A DNA stretch of 29,873 bases from Clostridia bacterium (GTDB lineage: Bacteria > Bacillota_A > Clostridia > Oscillospirales > CAG-272). Under the pieces are notes generated by a model. It was not told where the DNA came from. It worked only from the letters and a program-made list of their open reading frames with translations, and did no database searches. Of this stretch, positions 24,138 to 29,873 are shown piece by piece. Both the position numbers and the translations under genes were made by a program. Each line of letters begins with the position of its first letter. The stretch's first letter is position 1. The stretch is from positions 1 through 29,873 of the forward strand of contig JAFSUU010000078.1 of NCBI GenBank assembly GCA_017445115.1, read 5' to 3'.

Positions 24138-24830
24138 TCACTCTACTCCGCGCAGTGCGGCGGATTTTATATGTATTCTCGCCATCGCGAGAAGAGAGGT
24201 CATCTCTTCGTCGGAAAACGCGGAAAAGCCGCCGGACAGAACGTCTCCCGAATCGGTGAACTTCTGGATGAAGTATTTAGGAACGTCACCGAGCCACTCA
24301 CCTATTTTGATGAAATCGGACGGCGTGTGGATCCCTTTGACCGCGGTCGTGCGGAATTCGTACTCGACGCCGGAATTTTTGATGATCTCGATGCTTTTCT
24401 CTATCTTTGAAATGTCGAGATTTTTTATTCCCGCGGCGACGCCGTAATTCTCTCTTGACGACTTTATATCCATCGCGACGTATGAGACGTTCCCCGTTTC
24501 AAGAATCGCGCGGAGCGTTTCCGGACGGTAGCCGTTTGAGTCGAGCTTGACCTTGAATCCGTCGGCGGCAACCTTTGCGATAAATTCGGGAAGGTCCGGC
24601 TGGAGGGTCGGTTCTCCGCCCGTTATCGCGACGCCGTCAAGAATACCGTGACGTTTTGCGAGAAAAGCGAAGAATTCTTCCTCAGGGATCTCGGTGATGT
24701 CGCGGCACTCTACGAGCGAGGCGTTATGGCAGAACGGGCATCTGAAATTACACGACGACGTGAATACGGTACAAGCCGTATGTCCCGGATAGTCGAGGAG
24801 CGTAAGTTTTTGAAGACCTGATATTTTCAT
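24138..24830 (-). CDS. nrdG: Anaerobic ribonucleoside-triphosphate reductase activating protein (radical SAM)
   Basis: The 230-residue radical SAM enzyme generates the glycyl radical on NrdD using S-adenosylmethionine and a 4Fe-4S cluster. The cluster motif CNFRCPFC gives Cys27, Cys31 and Cys34, followed by the SAM-binding GGEPT (71-75). The opening KISGLQKLTLLDYPGHTACTVF is characteristic of the longer NrdG2-type activases, which are somewhat larger than the 155-residue E. coli NrdG. Its target gene nrdD starts at 29214 on the other strand, so the two are near but not cotranscribed. It is the last gene of the CPBP-cysS-lipoprotein-nrdG series, 11 bases after the lipoprotein stop, with no clear ribosome binding site, suggesting coupled translation. 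A pyruvate-formate-lyase activase-like role on another glycyl enzyme is less likely. Confidence 0.9.
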   Translation of the reverse strand: MKISGLQKLTLLDYPGHTACTVFTSSCNFRCPFCHNASLVECRDITEIPEEEFFAFLAKRHGILDGVAITGGEPTLQPDLPEFIAKVAADGFKVKLDSNGYRPETLRAILETGNVSYVAMDIKSSRENYGVAAGIKNLDISKIEKSIEIIKNSGVEYEFRTTAVKGIHTPSDFIKIGEWLGDVPKYFIQKFTDSGDVLSGGFSAFSDEEMTSLLAMARIHIKSAALRGVE

Positions 24831-24841
24831 ATTGCTTGAGA

Positions 24842-25306
24842 TCAGGACTTCGCTTTTGCGGCGGAGATCAGGGCGTTTGCCTGCGCGGCTTCATCGTCGA
24901 GACCGTTTTCCTCAAAGAAGGCCAGACATTCGTTTATATATTCTGCGGGTTTTTCAGACGTGACGTCGATTTCTCTTCTTACGCAAGCGTTGTAAAACTT
25001 GTACCACGTAAGCGAAACTTCGCCGTCGACGTATGATTTGCTCTTTAAGAATTTAGAGGCGCGGGTGTTCATCATCAGAAGTCTTTCGGTTTCGATCTCC
25101 TCGGGGACAAGTTCGAGTCCGGCTAACGTATCGGAAGACTCGGCTTCCGTTTCGGTATCTTTCGTGTCGACAGCGTTGTCTGCCGTATCTTCGGTATTTG
25201 CCGGAGTGTCGGATTCGTTTGAGTTATCTTTTGCGCATCCTGCAAAAAGAGCGCATATCAAAACTGCTGTCAAAAGAATGGCTGTGAGCCCTGATGCTTT
25301 TTTCAT
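24842..25306 (-). CDS. Putative lipoprotein, unknown function
   Basis: The 154-residue product has a lipoprotein signal (MKKASG, hydrophobic core, FAGC lipobox with Cys24). A 40-residue Asp/Glu/Thr/Ser linker precedes a small helical domain (about 65-154) containing SLTWYKFYNACVRREID and INECLAFFEENGLDDEAAQAN. The folded part has no recognised motif. AGGT lies upstream of the ATG, and the gene sits between cysS (28 bases) and nrdG (11 bases), so it belongs to the same transcript. Surface anchoring is well supported; function is unknown. Confidence 0.82.
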   Translation of the reverse strand: MKKASGLTAILLTAVLICALFAGCAKDNSNESDTPANTEDTADNAVDTKDTETEAESSDTLAGLELVPEEIETERLLMMNTRASKFLKSKSYVDGEVSLTWYKFYNACVRREIDVTSEKPAEYINECLAFFEENGLDDEAAQANALISAAKAKS

Positions 25307-25334
25307 TCGTTTACCTGTCTTGAGACCTTTCGTT

Positions 25335-26765
25335 TTATCTTATCGTATATTTTGTTCCCTGAGGCGTGTCGATGATGTCGACTCCCATTCCGGAGAGCTC
25401 GTTTCTGATCGCGTCTGCGGTTGCGAAGTCGCGAGCTTTTTTAGCTTCGAGACGGCGGCCGATCATTTCTTCTATCTTCAGCGTGAATTCGTCCTTCGGC
25501 GCGTCGCTCTTTTTTTCCGCCTCCTGCTTTTCTTTCAGCTTTGCGGCTGCCTTTTCAAGCCCGAGCGAGAGAACGGTGTCAAAATCGTAAATGATCGCCG
25601 CTTTTGTCGCGTCGTTAGTCTTCGCTTTGAATACGTTGTAAACCTCGGTCAGAGCGTTGGACGTGTTGAGATCCGCTCCGAGCGCCGCTTTGAATCTTTC
25701 ACGGTATTCTTCAAGCACCGTCTTGTCGACTTCTCCGGACGCGTCGAGCGACGCGATCTTGGCGACGAGTTTTCCGTAGGCGACGGTTGCGTTGTCAAGC
25801 CCTTCCCACGTGAAGACGAGAGATTTTCTGTAGTGGCTCTGCAGGCAGAAGAAACGGTAGACCAAAGGATCGTAGCCTTTTTCTTCGAGCAGAGGGACTA
25901 TAAGAAATTCGCCTTTTGATTTGCTCATTTTGCCGGAGCTCGTGTTGAGGTGGAGCACGTGGAACCAGTGCGGGCACCACGGATGACCGAGGTACGCCTC
26001 GCTTTGCGCGATCTCGTTGGTGTGGTGCGGAAATGCGTTGTCGATACCGCCGCAGTGAAGGTCGAGATATTCCCCGAGATATTTTATGCTTATCGCCGAG
26101 CATTCAATATGCCATCCGGGATAGCCGAGACCCCAGGGAGAATCCCATTTCAGTTCTTGATCCTCGAACTTCGATTTCGTGAACCAGAGCACGAAGTCCG
26201 TTTTGTTCTTTTTGTTACCGTCGGCTTCGACTCCCTCGCGCACTCCGACTTCAAGGTCTTCGGCGTTGTGGTTGTTGAAAACGTAGTAATTATCAAGCTT
26301 CGACGTATCGAAATAGACGTTTCCGCCCGCTTCGTATGCGTATCCTTTTTCAAGAAGCTTTGACACCATTTCGATGAATTCGGGTATGCAGCTCGTTGCC
26401 GGAACGACGGTTTCGGGCTTTTTGATGTTCAGCTTTTCGCAGTCGGAAAAGAAAGCATCGGTGTAGAACTTCGCGATCTCCATGACCGTTTTGTGTTCGC
26501 GGCGCGCGCCTTTGAGCATTTTGTCCTCTCCGGTGTCGCCGTCGCTCGTCAGATGACCGACGTCGGTTATATTCATAACGCGCTTGACGTCGTAACCTTC
26601 GTAGACGAGATACTTTTCAAGCACGTCCTCCATGATATACGAACGGAGGTTTCCGATATGCGCAAAGTGATAGACTGTCGGACCGCACGTATACATTTTG
26701 ACGATGCCGTCCTCGTGAGTCCTGAATTCTTCAACGCGGTGTGTGAGTGTGTTGTAGAGCTTCAT
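25335..26765 (-). CDS. cysS: Cysteinyl-tRNA synthetase
   Basis: This class I synthetase charges tRNA-Cys. The 476-residue protein has the zinc-site Cys27 in YTCGPTVY, the HIGH-type motif FAHIGNLR (34-41), and the KMSKSKG loop (279-285). The zinc/binding block WHIECSAISIKYLG is followed by HCGGIDNAFPHHTNE, and the C-terminal DALR-type helical and small domains end DIIDTPQGTKYTIR. Length is normal. The ATG overlaps the stop of the CPBP protease gene by ATGA, so translation is probably coupled, although GGAG is also present upstream. Confidence 0.97.
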   Translation of the reverse strand: MKLYNTLTHRVEEFRTHEDGIVKMYTCGPTVYHFAHIGNLRSYIMEDVLEKYLVYEGYDVKRVMNITDVGHLTSDGDTGEDKMLKGARREHKTVMEIAKFYTDAFFSDCEKLNIKKPETVVPATSCIPEFIEMVSKLLEKGYAYEAGGNVYFDTSKLDNYYVFNNHNAEDLEVGVREGVEADGNKKNKTDFVLWFTKSKFEDQELKWDSPWGLGYPGWHIECSAISIKYLGEYLDLHCGGIDNAFPHHTNEIAQSEAYLGHPWCPHWFHVLHLNTSSGKMSKSKGEFLIVPLLEEKGYDPLVYRFFCLQSHYRKSLVFTWEGLDNATVAYGKLVAKIASLDASGEVDKTVLEEYRERFKAALGADLNTSNALTEVYNVFKAKTNDATKAAIIYDFDTVLSLGLEKAAAKLKEKQEAEKKSDAPKDEFTLKIEEMIGRRLEAKKARDFATADAIRNELSGMGVDIIDTPQGTKYTIR

Positions 26766-27694
26766 ATATTTTTATCTCCGTTAATAATTTCGGTGTTATT
26801 TTCCTGAAGCTTTATAGCTTCTTTTTTTCTTCTCTTTACATACGGAAGTATCGTGAGGAACAGAGCCGCGGCCGATGCAACTGCGGATATTATACAGATC
26901 AGAATATGAGTTTCCGTCCCCGTTTTTTCGAGCACGTAGGACACGATGTACGACGAAGCGTTGAATTCAACGTGTATTATGACCGGAATAAAGAGCGAAT
27001 CGGAAAATTCAAAGGCGATCGCGAGAAAGACGCCGAGCATAAAAGTGAAGATGAATGAGATCATGTTTGCGTGAGCCGCTCCGAACAGCGCCGATGAAAT
27101 GATTACCGCGAGAGCTTTCGGCATCCTGCTTCTCATACTGCCGTATGCCATTCCGCGGAACACTATTTCTTCAACGACCGGACCGACAAGCGCTATTGCC
27201 ACGAACTCCGCGACTTTGCTTCCGCTTCCGAGGAACGAGTATACTTCGTTATATCTGTCGATCATCGACTGAGGGAATGGTATAAGACCGATCGCGGTGT
27301 CACAGAGGAAATTAAGCGCGAGCCCGAGGATGAAGGCGGGAGCGACCGACCACAGCGCCGGCGGCTTGTCAAAACGAAGCGCGCGCGTTACCTTCATTCC
27401 GAAAAGATATATGACGAGAACCGCGGCGGAGAGCGCCACTATGTTTCCGACGATCCCGAAAAGGCCTGAATATCTTTGCGTCAGGGTTTCTATTTTGCCT
27501 TCGTCTGCGCCGGCGTTCGTCATTTTTACGACGAGTTTGAAAGACAGACTGACCATTCCCGTTATAAAAATATAACAGAATACCGACATCATTGCGACGA
27601 TCAGGGAAGAGAAGGCGTCGAACGTCTTACCTCTGCCGTAAAGCTTTGACAGTATATTCGGTTTTGATTCTCTTTCGAGATCCCACTCTTTCAT
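26762..27694 (-). CDS. CPBP family intramembrane metalloprotease (CAAX/Abi)
   Basis: The 310-residue multi-span membrane protein has the three CPBP motifs: EEIVFR (Glu175, Glu176, Arg180), FGAAH with His208, and HVEFN with His241 and Asn245. Together they form the putative zinc site. Relatives include eukaryotic Rce1, bacteriocin self-immunity proteins and stress-linked proteases; the bacterial substrate is generally unknown. About eight hydrophobic segments and a basic C-terminal tail (KRRKKE) are visible. GGGGGAG lies 6 bases before the ATG. It is the first gene of the four-gene operon; a link to cysS or nrdG function is not evident. No bacteriocin precursor is seen nearby. Confidence 0.92.
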   Translation of the reverse strand: MKEWDLERESKPNILSKLYGRGKTFDAFSSLIVAMMSVFCYIFITGMVSLSFKLVVKMTNAGADEGKIETLTQRYSGLFGIVGNIVALSAAVLVIYLFGMKVTRALRFDKPPALWSVAPAFILGLALNFLCDTAIGLIPFPQSMIDRYNEVYSFLGSGSKVAEFVAIALVGPVVEEIVFRGMAYGSMRSRMPKALAVIISSALFGAAHANMISFIFTFMLGVFLAIAFEFSDSLFIPVIIHVEFNASSYIVSYVLEKTGTETHILICIISAVASAAALFLTILPYVKRRKKEAIKLQENNTEIINGDKNI

Positions 27695-27725
27695 CGGCGT
27701 CTCCCCCTTTCAAAGTAGATATAAT

Positions 27726-27754
27726 ATTATATACCAATACAAAGTCAAATTCAA
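27726..27754 (-). promoter_or_regulatory. Promoter of the CPBP-cysS-lipoprotein-nrdG operon
   Basis: Minus strand: TTGAAT (27754-27749), 17 bases, TATAAT (27731-27726). An alternative pair, TTGACT with TATTAT at 16-base spacing, overlaps it. From 27755 to 27927 I see no gene, only AT-rich sequence with one short hairpin (27798-27816). Confidence 0.65.
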
Positions 27755-27927
27755 TATGGTTTCAGAATAAAATTTGATATTTGAAGCAAAACGCGCTGCA
27801 AAGCGGGATACTTTGCGGTGCCGAAGCCCTCTGTTCTTGAATGCGAAAAATGCGGCGAAGAAACGCCAAAATCGTATGCAAACGTCTAAAATAACGCATA
27901 TTTCGGCAAAAGACTAACAAAATTTAC

Positions 27928-27965
27928 AAAAAATGACGCCCGGAAGGGCTGCTGCTCTTCCGGGC
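27928..27965 (-). terminator. Terminator of the DUF11 gene
   Basis: On the minus strand GCCCGGAAG (27965-27957) pairs with CTTCCGGGC (27946-27938) around a 10-base loop and is followed by GTCATTTTTT. Confidence 0.8.
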
Positions 27966-28042
27966 AAATAATACACGTCGTTCAATTTTTTCTTCCTCAT
28001 TTTTATATAGCGCGCCAAATCGGAGTTATAATTCTTTTGTTT

Positions 28043-28894
28043 TCAGATCGTTCCGCTTATCGTAAGCGTGGTCTCTCCGGGCGTGATCACCCAGGCTCCG
28101 CTTTCGGGATCCTGCTCGTAGATCGCCGCGGGCACGGTTATAACGCCGTCTGCCGTCTCAAAGATACCGGTCTCTTCGCTGTAGGTGTAGCCGGTCGTCT
28201 CTTCAAGAGGCGCGCCGTTGAGCGTTGCGGACAGATCCGTCAGAATCGGGTCGAGCGTGTCCGTGACCGTGACGGAGGCGTCGGCTTTCGCGGCGCCGGC
28301 GCCGAAGTTCTGTATCAGGATAGTGTACGTCACTTCTCCGTTTTCGGCGACGCTCTGAGGCGAGACGGTTTTCGTGATCGAAAGATCCGGTCCGGATACG
28401 GCAGTGACGGTCGACGTCGCTTCGATCGCTGTTATACCGCCGCCGGAGACCGTCGCGGTGTTCTCTATGACGGCGCCCGCGCCGAGCGGCGCGTATTCGT
28501 TTGCTTCCGCGCTGTAGATCATCATGACGTTACCGCCGGCGGGAACGGCGATGCCGGAAAACACGACGGGCGCTGTACCGGACACTTCGGGCGGAGTCGT
28601 GATGACTCCGTTCTCATAGAGTTTTACCGAGCCGTCGACGTAGGTCAGCGGATACAGTGTCGTCTCGCCGAAAGCATAGGCTCCGAGGTCGTCGCTGACG
28701 GAGATACCCGTGACGTCGGATGCGCCCGTGTTCACCAGACTTATGATATAAGTCAGACGGTCGCCCGCGTCGTAAGTCTCCGGCGTCGCGTTTTTCTCCG
28801 CCGTCAGGATCTGTGTGACTTCACCCACCGCGACGTTTGAGCTTATTCTTAACCCGTTGTACGTCAGGATCGCCTGATTCGTGAATTGTGCCAT
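28043..28894 (-). CDS. DUF11 (conserved repeat) domain protein without a signal peptide
   Basis: The 283-residue product begins MAQFTNQAILTYNGLRISSNVAVGEV, which I recognise as a typical start of clostridial DUF11 proteins. Two Ig-like DUF11 repeats follow: 'DAGDRLTYIISLVNTGASDVTGISVSDDLG' (about 42-70) and 'DLSITKTVSPQSVAENGEVTYTILIQNFGAGAAK' (about 165-200). Both read as beta-sandwich modules with the hallmark 'V..G..VTYTI...N.G'. Such modules normally occur in surface proteins, yet no signal peptide, sortase motif or transmembrane segment is visible. AAAGGAG lies 7 bases before the ATG at 28894; earlier in-frame starts lack a binding site and give a non-signal-like extension. A strong terminator follows. 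Location and function are open; a structural or spore-associated role is only a guess. Confidence 0.85.
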   Translation of the reverse strand: MAQFTNQAILTYNGLRISSNVAVGEVTQILTAEKNATPETYDAGDRLTYIISLVNTGASDVTGISVSDDLGAYAFGETTLYPLTYVDGSVKLYENGVITTPPEVSGTAPVVFSGIAVPAGGNVMMIYSAEANEYAPLGAGAVIENTATVSGGGITAIEATSTVTAVSGPDLSITKTVSPQSVAENGEVTYTILIQNFGAGAAKADASVTVTDTLDPILTDLSATLNGAPLEETTGYTYSEETGIFETADGVITVPAAIYEQDPESGAWVITPGETTLTISGTI

Positions 28895-28941
28895 TGTTAT
28901 CTCCTTTATTTTGTATTTCGCAGGGCTTCGCCCTACAATAA

Positions 28942-28970
28942 AGTATATGACAATAATTGTCGTTTTGTGA
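28942..28970 (-). promoter_or_regulatory. Putative promoter and operator of the DUF11 gene
   Basis: Minus strand TATACT (28947-28942) with a weak -35 (TCACAA, 28970-28965) at 17 bases. The perfect palindrome GACAAT-A-ATTGTC (28949-28961) fills the spacer, where a repressor would block RNA polymerase. A small hairpin, AGGGC-TTC-GCCCT (28922-28934), lies in the leader. Confidence 0.5.
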
Positions 28971-29035
28971 CGAAAAAGCCGCTTGGACTCAGTGCTGTCA
29001 AGGGTTTTCACGCGATTTGCGGGTGACAAAAATAT

Positions 29036-29082
29036 CACCTATATCTTGGACATATTTCATAAATTACATCTATATATTGTGT
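29036..29082 (+). promoter_or_regulatory. Two tandem NrdR-box-like sites upstream of nrdD
   Basis: Cores CTATATCTTG (29039-29048) and CTATATATTG (29070-29079) fit the remembered NrdR consensus core CwAtATaTwG with one and zero mismatches. Their starts are 31 bp apart, three helical turns, the usual geometry of paired NrdR boxes, where the ATP/dATP-sensing repressor binds cooperatively. The nrdR gene itself is not in the window. Confidence 0.72.
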
Positions 29083-29099
29083 TTTTTCGCAAAAAGCTA

Positions 29100-29128
29100 T
29101 TGACAAGTTTTTTGCGGTATGATAGAAT
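29100..29128 (+). promoter_or_regulatory. Promoter of nrdD
   Basis: TTGACA (29100-29105), 17 bases, TAGAAT (29123-29128) with TGA before it (extended -10). The -35 begins 18 bases after the second NrdR-like box. The roughly 80-base leader contains GCGCCT three times (29135, 29149 and about 29171). Confidence 0.75.
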
Positions 29129-29213
29129 TATTGTGCGCCTTTGAAGAAGCGCCTCTTTTCGTTTCTACAAGCGCCTAAAAAGATAGATTTCGCTCACATA
29201 AAGGAGACCCGCT

Positions 29214-29873
29214 ATGTACCAGGTAAAAAAGAGAGACGGCAAGATAGTTGAGTTTGATCTTAAGAAGATCGTCGACGCGATGAAGCTTGCGTTTGAGTCT
29301 CAGAACAAACAGATCCATCCGCAGATTATGGACTTTCTCGCTCTCAAAGTCACCGCTGACTTTGATCCGAAGGTAAAGGAAGGCCTTATTGCGGTCGAAG
29401 ATATACAGGACTCCGTCGAATCCGTGCTCATCCGCGCGGGATACGACGACGTCGCGAAAGCGTACATTCTTTACAGACGCCAGAGAGAGAAGATACGCAA
29501 TCTGAAAAACACGATCGTCGACTACAAGGAGATCGTCGACAACTATCTGAAGATAAACGACTGGAGAGTCAAGGAGAATTCCACCGTCACGTATTCCGTC
29601 GGCGGACTTATCCTCTCCAACTCCGGCGCTATCACGGCTAACTACTGGCTTTCCGAAGTTTACGACGACGAGATCGCGAACGCGCACCGCAACGCGGACA
29701 TCCATCTGCACGACCTTTCGATGCTGACCGGATACTGCGCGGGCTGGTCTCTCCGTCAGCTCATTCAGGAAGGACTCGGCGGCGTAACGGGCAAGATCAC
29801 GTCCGCTCCCGCAAGCCACCTCTCGACGCTCTGCAACCAGATGGTCAACTTCCTCGGCATCATGCAGAATGAG
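29214..29873 (+). CDS. nrdD: Anaerobic ribonucleoside-triphosphate reductase, N-terminal part (cut by the right edge)
   Basis: The first 220 residues of the class III, oxygen-sensitive reductase that makes dNTPs from NTPs using a glycyl radical are present. Residues 1-90 form an ATP-cone (YQVKKRDGKIVEFDLKKIVDAM and VEDIQDSVESVLIRAGYDDVAKAYILYRRQRE), the allosteric ATP/dATP switch. It is followed by the start of the catalytic barrel with NADIHLHDLSMLTGYCAGWSLRQLI, which includes the characteristic HLHDL and a conserved Cys. The frame is open to the last base; the glycyl-radical C-terminus lies beyond. AAAGGAG precedes the ATG with suitable spacing. Upstream NrdR-like boxes indicate dNTP-responsive repression. 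The activase NrdG lies about 4.4 kb to the left on the other strand. Confidence 0.96.
   Translation, partial: MYQVKKRDGKIVEFDLKKIVDAMKLAFESQNKQIHPQIMDFLALKVTADFDPKVKEGLIAVEDIQDSVESVLIRAGYDDVAKAYILYRRQREKIRNLKNTIVDYKEIVDNYLKINDWRVKENSTVTYSVGGLILSNSGAITANYWLSEVYDDEIANAHRNADIHLHDLSMLTGYCAGWSLRQLIQEGLGGVTGKITSAPASHLSTLCNQMVNFLGIMQNE

Noticed and set aside
27788..27889. Short frame ending with a CEKCGEE zinc-ribbon-like motif
   Set aside because: No start codon or ribosome binding site and only about 30 codons; at best a decayed fragment.

Overview
The window looks like a chromosomal segment of an anaerobic, low-to-mid GC Bacillota bacterium of class Clostridia, probably an uncultured gut Oscillospiraceae-like lineage. 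The grounds are a type III glutamine synthetase, a sodium-pumping oxaloacetate decarboxylase, an oxygen-sensitive class III ribonucleotide reductase with its activase, a dockerin-bearing leucine-rich protein, strong AGGAGG-type ribosome binding sites and canonical sigma-A promoters. The taxonomy is inference. No tRNA, rRNA, CRISPR array or intact transposase was seen.

Layout. 1-300 (-) is the start of a secreted RHS/wall-associated-like protein cut by the window edge. 524-2279 (-) is a two-gene unit, HAD phosphatase then YegS/DgkB-type lipid kinase, divergent from glnN plus a lipoprotein (2479-5433, +). 5500-7672 (-) holds uppP and a U32/TrhP-type gene, preceded by a small acidic cysteine-rich membrane protein (7742-7999, -). 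8104-10586 (-) is a DUF4091 protein overlapping functionally with pgeF. 10799-14502 (+) is a complete Na+-translocating decarboxylase operon in the order gamma, biotin carrier, beta, alpha. The alpha subunit is of the pyruvate-carboxylase/oxaloacetate-decarboxylase type, so the substrate is predicted to be oxaloacetate.

14503-17257 is an accessory region. It contains a secreted LRR-dockerin gene behind a highly structured leader that ends in an intrinsic terminator (a candidate riboswitch or attenuator), then a divergent SLOG-domain/ribbon-helix-helix gene pair. Mosaic hairpin repeats punctuate the region, and two 70-bp direct repeats bracket the gene pair. These are the strongest candidates for undescribed biology here. 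17258-21498 is a divergent pair, a GH94-type glycoside phosphorylase (-) and a NahK-type sugar 1-kinase (+), followed by pyruvate kinase (21558-22970). Together they suggest ATP-sparing import and use of a disaccharide feeding glycolysis; the oxaloacetate decarboxylase also returns carbon to pyruvate while storing energy as a sodium gradient.

22971-24137 is a hairpin-rich low-coding stretch with one small membrane protein and IS3-like end sequences but no transposase. 24138-27694 (-) is an operon of CPBP protease, cysS, lipoprotein and nrdG. 28043-28894 (-) is a DUF11-domain protein. The right edge holds the start of nrdD (29214 onward, +), preceded by two helically phased NrdR-box-like sites.
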